A DNA stretch of 64,000 bases. Origin: Oceanisphaera psychrotolerans. Its GTDB lineage: Bacteria; Pseudomonadota; Gammaproteobacteria; Enterobacterales; Aeromonadaceae. Position numbers and translations under genes: made by a program. The stretch is taken from the NCBI RefSeq assembly GCF_001870485.1, contig NZ_MDKE01000005.1, positions 34,658 to 98,657 of the forward strand, in the 5' to 3' direction. The notes under the pieces were generated by a model. The model was not told the origin of the DNA. It did not search any database and was given only the letters and a program-made list of their open reading frames with translations. Positions 1 through 11,374 of this stretch are shown here, piece after piece. Numbering within the stretch: position 1 is the stretch's first letter; every line of letters begins with the position of its first letter.

Positions 1-72
1 CCTGATGTGCGGTGTGTCAGTACTTTTATACATGCTCCGTCTACTTCTTAAACTCATCATTAAAGTTGAATC

Positions 73-2166
<2,094 letters not shown>

Positions 2167-2194
2167 TTCTGGTTTAACGCCTCAGTGCTTCAAT

Positions 2195-2224
2195 AAAAAC
2201 CGCTGCTCCGGCAGCGGTTTTTTT
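2195..2224 (+). terminator. Rho-independent terminator of fusA
   Basis: ACCGCTGC and GCAGCGGT form an 8-bp stem around a TCCG loop, followed by a run of seven T. It lies 29 bases after the fusA stop. Confidence 0.9.
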
Positions 2225-2483
2225 ATGGGTGAAAATGAAGAGTGAGGGAGGGAGGAGTATAAATGACCTGGGATTCATGGCTACATTCTGCATATACTGC
2301 CCCAGTTTCTTGCCGATAAGCCTGCCGAACGCTGGCTTCGTCCCGGTATTCTGCTTAACACTTCAATGATGATGCCCGGGACGCAGTCTTGATACGCTGT
2401 TCGAGGTCGATGTTTCCGCCCTCTACCAGAACATGGCCAAGCAAGCCGTTCTGGATATCAATAAGTAGCGACAAGGCTTCGGT

Positions 2484-3779
2484 TCAAGAGCCAATAAGTT
2501 TATTCATGGCTGACAGAAATGCATCAACTTCTTGTGGCGTGTTGTAATGAGCCAGAGAAAGGCGCGCAATCGAGTCGAGGCCGAGAGGGCGCAGGATATT
2601 ACCGGAGTAAATATCACTGGATCGAGTGTGCAGGCGTATTGCCCGCTTTTCCAGCTCGGCGACGATATCGGAAGACTCCCGGCCTTCAACACCGAAAGAA
2701 ACCACGCCCTCACGATGTCGGAGGTCATGGGTGCCCAGTACTTTTACCCCAGGCATGTGTAACAGACCTCGGTGTTGAGCGGTGCCATTCATTAACCGGG
2801 CTATTAATGCATGCTCGTGTGCCAGCATGGCATCACCAGCGGCCATTAGCAGGTTACGTGTATCGTCTGCGGGTGAAACCTGTTTGCCCAGCCAACTCAG
2901 ATACTGGATTACCTTTGAAACCGCAGCCAGCGCTGACGGGTCACGGCTGCCCAGCTCCCAAGCATCGCTTGGTTTTCCCAGTATTTTTTCATGAGGAATG
3001 TGACTCATTCGCTCCGATACCCAGGCATAGCCATTATTGAATTTTGAATAAACCTTATACATGGAGACGGCGTAGGCATCTGCACCATATTCATCCACTT
3101 CCAGATAGCCGTGCGGGGCATGCTGGATACCATCGACGATAATAAAACATTCCGGTGCAATTGCCCGGATGGCACAGATGATGGACTTGATGTCCATCAC
3201 TATGCCGGTGACGGGGTTGGTGTGTATTACGGTGGCGATCCTAGTGTCTGGAGTGACACAAGCAGCATAATCCTCTGCGCTTACCAGCCCAGACCGGGTG
3301 TTGAAGGGGACCTCTATCCATGTCCTTGAAGTCCGTTCGGCCCAAAGCTGGGTGGCACTGTACGTTGAAGGATGCTCAACCGAGCTTGCGACAATGTTCC
3401 CTCCCGAAGGCGCGGCGAGGGCTGCACTACGGATCAGGCGGAACAGACACTCGGACCCGGTTTCGCCACCGAATACGGTTCCGCTGCGGGCGCCAAAAAA
3501 GGTGCTCAAGTCCTTCAACCCCTGCTCTACTATGAGCGACATCGCTTTGGATGCCGCATTGTTACGATGCTCGTTATCGGGTATTGCACCTATCTCCGTG
3601 GTCCGTTCGATAACGGATTTTAACGTCAGGGAACCGCCGGCATTTTCAAAGTAAATTCGCTCACCGGCGTAAGGACAGTGATCGGCAAACCAAAACTGTG
3701 AACGTATCTGTTCAAGCAAATCAATATCAAACGGTGAAGTAAAATCATCTTGAACGGATTTTGATAGGATATTTTCCAT
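2484..3779 (-). CDS. Class V aminotransferase (cysteine desulfurase-like)
   Basis: A fold-type I PLP enzyme of about 431 residues. Visible class V features are the N-terminal FENAGGS strand, the GGETGSE segment, a VDGIQHAPHG segment carrying the PLP-pyridine Asp, and SMYKVYSKFNNGYAW, whose first Lys is the probable Schiff-base residue. The preferred start is the ATG at 3779, with AGGG seven bases upstream; the ATG at 3806 has no ribosome site. Substrate is unknown: desulfurase, lyase and epimerase activities all occur in this fold. It sits in an accessory block near a symporter and a LysR regulator, but a long non-coding gap separates them, so co-regulation is uncertain. Confidence 0.8.
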   Translation of the reverse strand: MENILSKSVQDDFTSPFDIDLLEQIRSQFWFADHCPYAGERIYFENAGGSLTLKSVIERTTEIGAIPDNEHRNNAASKAMSLIVEQGLKDLSTFFGARSGTVFGGETGSECLFRLIRSAALAAPSGGNIVASSVEHPSTYSATQLWAERTSRTWIEVPFNTRSGLVSAEDYAACVTPDTRIATVIHTNPVTGIVMDIKSIICAIRAIAPECFIIVDGIQHAPHGYLEVDEYGADAYAVSMYKVYSKFNNGYAWVSERMSHIPHEKILGKPSDAWELGSRDPSALAAVSKVIQYLSWLGKQVSPADDTRNLLMAAGDAMLAHEHALIARLMNGTAQHRGLLHMPGVKVLGTHDLRHREGVVSFGVEGRESSDIVAELEKRAIRLHTRSSDIYSGNILRPLGLDSIARLSLAHYNTPQEVDAFLSAMNKLIGS

Positions 3780-3809
3780 GAGGTTACCCTGTTGATTTTT
3801 CGCCATTCA

Positions 3810-4282
3810 TTGGCACGAAAGTACACCGATCACGGGAATGATGTGATGCGTTGCACCAGGTTAGTCTTTTCGTTAACCAGCTTAGGAAAAGAGTAATATA
3901 AAAAAAAGCGAATAGTTTTTATGGTTTATCTTTCCTTTTATTCATGTTTCAAGGGGCTTGGTTGTCGTTATTAACGTTCGGCTTCCCCAGCAAGCCTAAT
4001 GCGGTCCGCCTTGCAGAGGGGAAGGCATATTGCCCAGAAGACAGCATCGAGCTTACCAGTCTGCACTCTCGTCCCCGTCTATTTGTTCTCACGCCCCGGG
4101 AGGCGGGTGGCGGCGCTGAAAGCATGCCGGGAGGCTGGCTTTGAACCGATTAGCAGATATCCGACACCACAAATGGCCTCAATACTTTACTTTCCCAACT
4201 CTCCGTCGAGTACGGGTTTTCGCTGGCGCCGATACGGCAACTTCGGATGCAGGGGGGAGCGCCAGGAGAAAGTAAACCGATG
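3810..4282. other. Non-coding gap with a possible degraded coding remnant
   Basis: About 470 bases separate the aminotransferase start from the symporter terminator. Positions 3880-3940 are very A/T rich and may hold the leftward aminotransferase promoter. From about 4062 to 4170 the plus strand reads SRPGRRVAALKACREAGFEP, which resembles the start of uroporphyrinogen-III synthase, but it has no start site and no continuation. No intact gene is seen. Confidence 0.4.
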
Positions 4283-4320
4283 AAAAAAGGACGCAGCGGG
4301 CCTTGAGCCTGCTGCGTCCT
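4283..4320 (-). terminator. Terminator of the symporter gene
   Basis: AGGACGCAGC at 4288-4297 pairs with GCTGCGTCCT at 4311-4320. Read on the minus strand, the hairpin is followed by a run of six T. It lies 24 bases past the symporter stop. Confidence 0.85.
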
Positions 4321-4344
4321 GATTGGGGATGATGAGCCTTATGT

Positions 4345-5626
4345 TCAGGCGCTGCTGGATGGGTTCAACAGTGGGGCCGATGGCTCTGCTGCCTGGGCAT
4401 GGGGAATACCTTGGTCATCACATTGCAGTAGCCCCTCGCTTTTGGCCACGACCATGGTGGCCAGCACATCGCCGGAAACGTTAAGCGTGGTGTGTCCCAT
4501 GTCGATTATCCGGTAGATACCGGCGATGATCCCGACTAGCTCGAAGGGCAGGTTCATCAACTGTAACATCAAGGTGCCCATGACGATGCCACCACCGGGG
4601 ATGCCGGGGGCTGCCATGGCCAGCAGGGTACCTATCATCACCACGTTGATCATCTGCGCCATGGTCAGTTCTACACCGTAGAAACCCGCCGCAAATACCG
4701 ACAGCACCGAGAGGTAAACTGCCGCGCCCATCAGGTTGATGGTGGCGCCCAGCGGTAACATGAAGGAGGTGATCCAGCCGGGCACTTTAAAGTTTTCCCG
4801 GGTGACCTGCATGCTCATGGGCAGGGTGGCGGCACTGCTAGTGGTGGACAGGGTGACCATCCATACTTTGGCGATTTTTTTGAGCAGGTAGAGGTAATTG
4901 ACCTTGGTGTAGCTCGCTACTATAACCGAAGCGAACAGCCACACTACTAGCAGACCGGCATAGTCCGCCAGAATGAACTGCCCGATTTGATCGAATATCT
5001 CCAGACCATAGTTGCCCATGGAAAAGGCCATCAGGGCGAATACCCCGTAAGGCGACACCGCCATCACCATGTCAAGTATCTTCAGGATTACGTCGGAGGC
5101 TGATTGCAGAGGGTCTTTACCCCCTCGGCTTTTTCGCCAAGAAACACCAGCGCAACGCCTACTAGCACGGCAATTAGGATCACCTGCAGCACATTGCCCT
5201 TGGCCATGGCATCAAAAATATTCGCGGGGATCATGCTCAGAAAGAACTGTCCCAGAGTCGGAATTTCGGAGGCTGAGACCGCCGAGACAGCGGCGGTTGT
5301 ACTGTGCTCGAAGCCTACTCCGGGCTGCAGTACATTGGCAATCCCCAGCCCCACGCGCCCGCCATTATGGTCATCAGGGTATAGATAAGGAGGGTTTTAC
5401 CTCCCACCCGCTTCAGCCGGCCGACATCTCCCATATTGGCAATACCTGCTGCTACGCTGAAGAACACGATGGGGATAATCAGCATCTGGATGGCACGAAT
5501 AAAGGCATCGCCAAGGGGCTTGATGGCGACACCCCACTCCGGCATGACCAATCCGAACAGCATGCCGAGGGTAAACCCCAAGAATATTTTTGTGGATAAA
5601 CCAGAAGTGAAGTTGATGGATTTCAT
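4345..5626 (-). CDS. Na+/dicarboxylate (DAACS) symporter, frameshifted twice
   Basis: An inner-membrane symporter of the GltP/DctA family. The protein lies in three frames. The first part begins MKSINFTSGLSTKIFLGFTL and carries IIPIVFFSVAAGIANMGD. The second includes PANIFDAMAKGNVLQVI. The third includes SPYGVFALMAF, the STTSSAATLPMSM hairpin and PGIPGGGIVMGTLM. Adding one G (coding strand) near 5354 and one near 5100 restores a continuous protein of about 427 residues, the usual size. Both losses match the error pattern in essential genes of this window, so the gene may be intact in the cell; true decay cannot be excluded. A LysR gene diverges from it. Substrate (glutamate, aspartate or C4-dicarboxylates) is not resolved. 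Confidence 0.82.
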
Positions 5627-5780
5627 GTTCTATTCCCTTTGTACGCTGAGTGATGCACGTTTTAAACACGATGTGTCATGCTCATGGTTTACTTCCTTAT
5701 TACCTTGTACTCTGTAAACAACAGCTGAGCTGTCGACCGATATTAGGAGATGAAAATAAATAGTTTTAGCGATATTTTAT

Positions 5781-5794
5781 GATTATAAATAATC
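5781..5794. promoter_or_regulatory. Possible LysR-type operator
   Basis: GATTAT-AA-ATAATC is an inverted repeat in the A/T-rich region between the divergent symporter and LysR genes, 21 bases before the LysR start. Position and symmetry suit an autoregulatory site. This is inference only. Confidence 0.35.
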
Positions 5795-5814
5795 ACTTTT
5801 AAGAATGTTTTATC

Positions 5815-6720
5815 ATGATCACTTTTAAACAGCTGGAAGCCCTGTTCTGGATCGTTGAGCTGGGCAGCTTCGAAGCGGCGGCCAACAAACTGCATATGTC
5901 TCAGTCGGCCATATCCAAACGTATCCAAGAGTTGGAAGACTCCTTCGATGTACAGATTTTTGACCGTAGCAAGCGCAATGCCCGCTTGTCCGAAAAGGGC
6001 CAAGAGCTGTTCGATTACGCCAGGGAGCTGCTGGAACGGCGCGATATACTCGTGGATCGTGTCAGTGCAAAGACGGTGCTGGTACGCCGGCTGCGCCTGG
6101 GGGTGACGGAGCTGACGGCGTTGACCTGGCTGCCTCAGCTGGTGGAGGAAATTCGCCGGACCTATCCCAAGGTGCAGATCGAGCCATCGGTTGAGCTTAA
6201 CAGTGAATTGATACGTAAACTCGGCGATGATCAGCTCGATTTGATTGTCGTTCCCGACATGCCCAGCGATGCCCGTTTCGTCAGTACCCCACTGAAGAGC
6301 GTGGAAAACGTATGGATGTGTACCCCTTCTCTGGCTCCGCATGAGGAAGGAATCGGTCTGAAACAACTGGCAGCCTATACGGTACTGACCCAGGGCACTA
6401 ATTCCGGTACCGGTTTGATCTACGAACGCTGGCTTGCGGAACACCAGATACAGTTGCCAAGAACCATCACCAGTCATAATCTGCTGGTTCAGGTGGGGCT
6501 CACACTTTCCGGGGTGGGCATCAGTTATTTGCCCAAGGCATGTTTGGCCCATCTGGTAAAACAGGGGGCCTTGAGCATTGTCGACACCAGTCCGCGATTA
6601 CCCCGCATTCGCTACGCCGCCCTGCATCGGGCCGATCGGCAGATAGGACTGAATCAGCATGTGGCGCAGTTGGCCCAGGAGTGCTGTGATTTTTCCCGGC
6701 TGCTGCTGACGGGTAGCTAA
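5815..6720 (+). CDS. LysR-family transcriptional regulator
   Basis: A DNA-binding regulator of 301 residues, normal for the family. The winged helix-turn-helix is at residues 1-60 (TFKQLEALFWIVELGSFEAA, then MSQSAISKRIQELED). The rest is a periplasmic-binding-protein-like effector domain. It diverges from the dicarboxylate symporter across 188 A/T-rich bases, the common layout when a LysR protein controls the opposite gene, so the symporter is the likely target. The effector is unknown. Confidence 0.88.
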   Translation: MITFKQLEALFWIVELGSFEAAANKLHMSQSAISKRIQELEDSFDVQIFDRSKRNARLSEKGQELFDYARELLERRDILVDRVSAKTVLVRRLRLGVTELTALTWLPQLVEEIRRTYPKVQIEPSVELNSELIRKLGDDQLDLIVVPDMPSDARFVSTPLKSVENVWMCTPSLAPHEEGIGLKQLAAYTVLTQGTNSGTGLIYERWLAEHQIQLPRTITSHNLLVQVGLTLSGVGISYLPKACLAHLVKQGALSIVDTSPRLPRIRYAALHRADRQIGLNQHVAQLAQECCDFSRLLLTGS

Positions 6721-6780
6721 GCGAAACCTGGCAGTCACGATCGGTGTTACTTCTCAAGTCAGGAGTTATCTGCTTCTCTC

Positions 6781-7333
6781 GTGAGCCGATCACTCTGGCA
6801 AAATTTACCAGAATTTTATGGCCGTTGGCGCCGTGTTTACGTTCGATATGGTCGTTGGACTCACCAGCTCGCTTGGCTCATGAGAATGGAGAAGTTACCT
6901 AGAGGGCTGATTTTGAGCAACTCACTGTTGACAGCAGTATCGTGTGTGCTCATCAGCACTGTGCAGCAAAAAACAGCGCAGGACGCCGAAGCCATTAGAA
7001 AATCAAGGGGACTGACGACTAAAATACACGCAGCCGTTGATGCTTTGGACAATTCTGTACACTTACCGTTAACTTCAGGACAAGCCTCGGAATACAGAAG
7101 AACGGAGGCATTATTGAATGGTTTACGTCAGTTCAAGTCTTGGTTGGCAAAGACCATGATTTAGAGGCCTTTGTTGAAAGCATTCAGCATGTTGGAGCTG
7201 GTGTGGTTATTCGATCGAGAAGGGATCGCCAACAGCCTGGGACGCTGGAGAGAGATATCTACAAAGCTCGCCAATTGGTAGAGCGTTTTTCCAAAAACTG
7301 AAGCAATCTCGTCGCATTGCGATGAGATTCGAA
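6781..7333 (+). mobile_element. Decayed IS5-family transposase remnant
   Basis: Reading 6781-7164 gives LPEFYGRWRRVYVRYGRWT, then SRGLTTKIHAAVDALDN, both recognisable as IS5-group (IS427/IS1031-like) transposase. The frame then stops. Another frame from about 7149 continues as DHDLEAFVESIQHVGAG and LERDIYKARQLVERF, and a T-run slip near 7292 leads to QKLKQSRRIAMRFE, the family's usual C-terminal block. The first catalytic Asp region is deleted and at least two frame changes are present, so it cannot be active. No terminal inverted repeats were found. It marks past insertion beside dxs. Confidence 0.75.
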
Positions 7334-7359
7334 CGGCGAAGCCTTCGGCTTCGCCGTTC
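7331..7359. terminator. Strong hairpin downstream of dxs
   Basis: GAACGGCGAAGCC and GGCTTCGCCGTTC form a perfect 13-bp stem with a TTC loop, 12 bases past the dxs stop. No long T run follows on either strand, so it may terminate weakly or mainly protect the 3' end. Confidence 0.6.
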
Positions 7360-7371
7360 TGCTTTAAGCCA

Positions 7372-9236
7372 TCAGCGCTGCTGATATTCCCGGATGGACT
7401 TCACCATGCCGTCGGCATCCAGGCCCAGCTTGGCCAGGATTTGCTGCTGGCTGCCCTGCTCGATAAAATAATCGGGCAGACCCAGATTCAGCACCGGCAC
7501 CGGCTTTTTGTGGCGCATCAGGCACTCAAGCACCGCCGAGCCGGCACCGCCCATGATGGCGTTTTCTTCCACCGTTACCAGCATGTCGTGATCCGCCAGC
7601 AACGACAGCAGCAGCGCTTCGTCCAGCGGCTTGACGAAACGCATGTCCACCAGGGTGGCATCCAGCTGCCCGGCGGCGGCCTCGGCCTCGGCCAGCAGGG
7701 TGCCGAAGTTCAGTATGGCGAGCTTGCTGCCTGGCGGATCACCCGGCCCTTGCCCAGCTCAAGTTGCGTCATCTGCGCCTGGATGACCGAGCCGCAACCG
7801 TTGCCACGGGGGTAACGCACCGCCGCCGGACCCTGGTGCTGATAACCGGTATAGAGCATCTGCCGGCATTCGTTTTCGTCTGCCGGGGTCATGATCACCA
7901 TGTTGGGCACGGTGCGCATGAAGCTCAGATCGAAGGCGCCCTGGTGAGTGGGGCCGTCGGCGCCGACGATGCCGGCCCGGTCGATGGCAAACAGCACGTC
8001 CAGATCCTGCAGCGCAACATCGTGGATCAGCTGATCGTAGGCCCGTTGCAGAAAGGTGGAGTAAATGGCCACGACCGGTTTCTTGCCCTCGATGGCGAGG
8101 CCCGCGGCCAGGGTTACCGCATGCTGTTCGGCGATGGCCACATCGAAATAGCGTTTGGGAAATTCCCGCGAAAAGCGCACCAGGCCGGAGCCTTCGCGCA
8201 TGGCCGGGGTAATGGCCATCAGCTTGTCATCGGCCTTGGCCATGTCGCACAGCCAGTTGCCGAAAATGGTGGAATAGCTGGGTCCGGAGGACGCGCTCTT
8301 GGGCAGCACGTTTTCGGCCGGATCGAATTTGGGTACGCCGTGATAGCCGATGGGATCCTGCTCGGCCGGCAGATAGCCCTTGCCCTTGCGGGTCATGATG
8401 TGCAGAAACTGTGGGCCCTTGAGCTTGCGCATGTTGCGCAGGGTCTCGACCAGAACGTTGATGTCGTGACCGTCGATGGGGCCGACATAATTGAAGCCGA
8501 ACTCTTCAAACAGGGTGCCGGGAATGACCATGCCCTTGAGGTGTTCTTCGGTGCGCCGGGCCAGCTCTTTCAGCGGCGGCAGTATCTCCAGTGCCTTCTT
8601 GCCGCCTTCGCGCAGGCTGCTGTACAGCGAGCCGGACATGATCCGCGCCAGATGATTGTTGAGCGCGCCGACATTCTCCGAAATCGACATCTCGTTGTCG
8701 TTGAGGATCACCAGCATGTCTTTGTGAATATCACCGGCGTGATTCAATGCCTCGAACGCCATGCCGGCGGTAATGGCGCCGTCACCGATAATGGCGGCAA
8801 CCTTGCGGCCTTTCTGCTCCTGACTGGCGGCGATGGCCATACCAAGGGCCGCACCGATGCTGGTGCTGGAATGACCGACACTCAGGGTGTCGTATTCGCT
8901 CTCGTCCCGCCAGGGAAAGGGGTGCAGGCCCTGATACTGGCGGATGCTGCCCATGCGTTCGCGCCGACCGGTGAGGATCTTGTGCGGGTAGGCCTGGTGG
9001 CCAACGTCCCATACCAGACGATCGAAGGGGGTGTTGTAGACGTAGTGCAGGGCCACGGTCAGCTCTACCACGCCGAGGCCGGAGGCCAGGTGGCCGCTAC
9101 TGCGGCTGACCGAATGCAGCAGGTAGGATCTCAGCTCGTCGCACAGGGCGGGCAATCGCTCCTGGGGCAGGCTGCGCAGTTCGTCGGGCAGATTGGCCAG
9201 CGCCAGGGTCGGGTAATCGGCAATATTCAGACTCAT
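7372..9236 (-). CDS. dxs: 1-deoxy-D-xylulose-5-phosphate synthase, one frameshift
   Basis: This TPP-dependent enzyme condenses pyruvate and glyceraldehyde 3-phosphate in the first step of the MEP isoprenoid pathway. The transketolase-type TPP motif [15 protein letters not shown], the DNEMSIS segment, and the second-domain [14 protein letters not shown] and [15 protein letters not shown] blocks are clear. The frame breaks after GKGRVIRQ. Adding one G on the coding strand near 7730 continues as [18 protein letters not shown], then [14 protein letters not shown], giving about 621 residues, the normal size. As dxs is normally essential, the break is probably a sequence error. It lies 21 bases after ispA in the xseB-ispA-dxs operon. 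Confidence 0.93.
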
Positions 9237-9257
9237 AAGCTTATTATTATCCTCGCC

Positions 9258-10148
9258 CTAGTAGTCGCGTTTAACGATGTAGTGAGCGAATGCTTCCAGT
9301 GTTTGAGTTGGATAGGGGATATCAGCCAGCGCCGACAATGCCTGCTGGTGCAGTTCGTCCGCCAGCCGGCGGGCACCGTCGAGGCCGAGCAGAGCCGGGT
9401 AGGTGCTTTTTTGCTGCACCAGATCCTTGCCCTGGGTTTTGCCCAGGGTCTGGGTGTCGGCGGTGATATCCAGAATATCGTCCTGTACCTGAAACGCCAG
9501 GCCGATGGCGTCGGCATAATGGCTGAGTGCGGTCAGGTGTGTTTCTTCCATGTTGTCGGCACAGAGTGCGCCCAAACGCACGGCGGCACGGATCAGGGCG
9601 CCGGTCTTGTGGCGATGCAGGCGTTCCAGGGTGGCACGGTCGATGGCCTTGCCTTCACTCATCATATCCAGTGCCTGGCCGCCGCACATGCCGCCATAGC
9701 CGCTGGCCCGGGCCAGCTCCTGCACCATGCGCAGGCGGCGATCGGCGCCGAGCGAGCCCTGATGCGAGCTGATCAGCTCGAAGGCCAGCGTCTGCAGTGC
9801 ATCGCCGGCCAGAATGGCGGTGGCCTCGCTAAAGGCCTTGTGCACCGTTGGCTGGCCCCGGCGCAGATCGTCGTCGTCCATGGCCGGCAGATCGTCATGG
9901 ATCAATGAATAGGCGTGAATGCATTCCACCGCGGCGGCGGCGGCGTCCAGCGCCGCCGTATCGGCCTGGCCCAGCAGCTCGCCACTGGCGTACACCAGCA
10001 TGGGACGCACTCTTTTACCGCCCTGCAACAGGCCGTACTCCATGGCGGCTTTAAGCTCGGGGGCCAGCTCGTCGAGGCTCTGGATGGCCTCGGTCAGTAC
10101 CCGCGCGATACGCTCCTGATAGTGTTGCTGCAACGGAATCGAGGCCAC
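9258..10148 (-). CDS. ispA: Farnesyl diphosphate synthase (geranyltranstransferase)
   Basis: A cytosolic prenyltransferase joining IPP to DMAPP and GPP to make farnesyl diphosphate. The 296 residues match IspA. The first Asp-rich motif is in HDDLPAMDDDDLRRG and the second in FQVQDDILD; GGKRVRPML binds diphosphate. It starts two bases after xseB ends and is followed by dxs, so isoprenoid entry and chain elongation are made from one transcript. Confidence 0.96.
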   Translation of the reverse strand: MASIPLQQHYQERIARVLTEAIQSLDELAPELKAAMEYGLLQGGKRVRPMLVYASGELLGQADTAALDAAAAAVECIHAYSLIHDDLPAMDDDDLRRGQPTVHKAFSEATAILAGDALQTLAFELISSHQGSLGADRRLRMVQELARASGYGGMCGGQALDMMSEGKAIDRATLERLHRHKTGALIRAAVRLGALCADNMEETHLTALSHYADAIGLAFQVQDDILDITADTQTLGKTQGKDLVQQKSTYPALLGLDGARRLADELHQQALSALADIPYPTQTLEAFAHYIVKRDY

Positions 10149-10149
10149 T

Positions 10150-10401
10150 TCAGCGTTCCTCCTGACCCGGCGAAAAGGCCAGTAGCCGCTCTTCGTCCTG
10201 CTGCAGCAGTATCTGTACCTGCTGTTCGGCCTGGGTCAGCTTGTGCTGGCCGGCCCGCACCAGTTGAATGCCACGCTCGAATGACTTGAGCGACTGTTCC
10301 AGGCTCAGGTCACCTTCTTCCAGCTGGTTTACCAGATCTTCCAGTTCTGCGAGGGCGCTTTCAAAATCCATATTTTCCGGTTTTTTGGTAGCCACGGGCA
10401 T
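10150..10401 (-). CDS. xseB: Exodeoxyribonuclease VII small subunit
   Basis: The small subunit of the XseA/XseB single-strand exonuclease. The conserved FESALAELEDLVNQLEEGDL and FERGIQLVRAGQHKL segments are present. Length is 83 residues from the ATG at 10401. That ATG directly abuts GAGG, so the GTG at 10395, six bases from it, is a better start and gives 81 residues. First gene of the xseB-ispA-dxs operon, a widespread gammaproteobacterial order. Confidence 0.93.
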   Translation of the reverse strand: MPVATKKPENMDFESALAELEDLVNQLEEGDLSLEQSLKSFERGIQLVRAGQHKLTQAEQQVQILLQQDEERLLAFSPGQEER

Positions 10402-10618
10402 CCTCTGTCATTAGGCGGCAAAATGGGGGGCAATAGTAACATTCTCGTTCCGCTTTTGGCGAAACATATAGATGTCGTCATCGGCCCGATCCCGGTTCGG
10501 GGTCAAGGATTTTTCGATCTTGCCGATAACACCAACAGCGACAAGCCACGCCCTAACAAGGTAATATTGGCGCCGTTTATGTCCGCAATAACATGCAATC
10601 ACCAATGAGGACTTTGCT

Positions 10619-11374
10619 TTGGATCTGGCAACGATTATCGGATTGATCGGTGGAATGGCCTTTGTTGGCATGGCAATGGTGCTGGGAGGCAGCCTCGGTC
10701 TCTATGTGGACGTACCATCGATTTTTATTGTGTTGATCGGCTCCCTGTTCGTGGTGATGATGAAGTTCAATCTGGGCCAGTTTCTGGGAGCGGCGAAGGT
10801 GGCGGCCAAGGCCTTCATGTTCAAGCTGGAAAAACCCGAAGAGCTGATCGAGCGGGTGGTGGTGCTGGCCGACTCGGCGCGAAAAGGCGGCTTCCTGGCA
10901 CTGGAAGAGGCGGAAATCACCAATCCCTTCCTGCAAAAGGCGGTGGACATGCTGGTGGACGGTCATGAGCAGAATGTGGTGAAGGCGGCGCTGGAAAAAG
11001 ACATCGATCTCACCGCCGAACGGCAGGAGCAGGGAGCGAAAATCTTTCGGGCACTGGGCGATGTGGCCCCGGCCATGGGCATGATCGGCACCCTGATCGG
11101 TCTGGTGGCCATGCTGGCGAACATGGATGATCCCAAGGCCATCGGCCCGGCGATGGCGATTGCGCTGCTGACCACCCTTTATGGCGCCATGCTGGCCAAT
11201 ATGGTGGCCCTGCCCATCGCCGACAAGCTTGAGCTGCGCTCCGGGGAAGAGCGGCTTAACCGCACCCTGATCCTGGATGCGGTGCTGGGGATCCAGGACG
11301 GGCAGAATCCGCGGGTACTACAGGGACTGCTGGAAAACTACCTGGCCGACAGCAAGCGGCAGAAGGAGGAGTAG
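10619..11374 (+). CDS. pomA: Flagellar motor stator protein PomA (MotA family)
   Basis: The four-helix stator subunit that forms the ion channel with PomB. The start is a TTG at 10619 with GAGG eight bases before it, giving MDLATIIGLIGGMAFVGMAM as in Vibrio PomA. The PAMGMIGTLIGLVAMLANMDD segment holds the third and fourth membrane-helix features. The 251-residue length and the position beside xseB-ispA-dxs are as in Vibrio and Aeromonas sodium-driven polar motors. The stop overlaps the pomB GTG by one base. Confidence 0.94.
   Translation: MDLATIIGLIGGMAFVGMAMVLGGSLGLYVDVPSIFIVLIGSLFVVMMKFNLGQFLGAAKVAAKAFMFKLEKPEELIERVVVLADSARKGGFLALEEAEITNPFLQKAVDMLVDGHEQNVVKAALEKDIDLTAERQEQGAKIFRALGDVAPAMGMIGTLIGLVAMLANMDDPKAIGPAMAIALLTTLYGAMLANMVALPIADKLELRSGEERLNRTLILDAVLGIQDGQNPRVLQGLLENYLADSKRQKEE

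Noticed and set aside
2389..2467. Short plus-strand frame ending MAKQAVLDINK before 2468
   Set aside because: No start codon or ribosome site and no recognised family. It could be a remnant but cannot be supported.
7764..9908. Rightward 714-codon open frame
   Set aside because: It runs antisense through dxs and ispA, whose motifs are certain. High G+C keeps the opposite strand open by chance.
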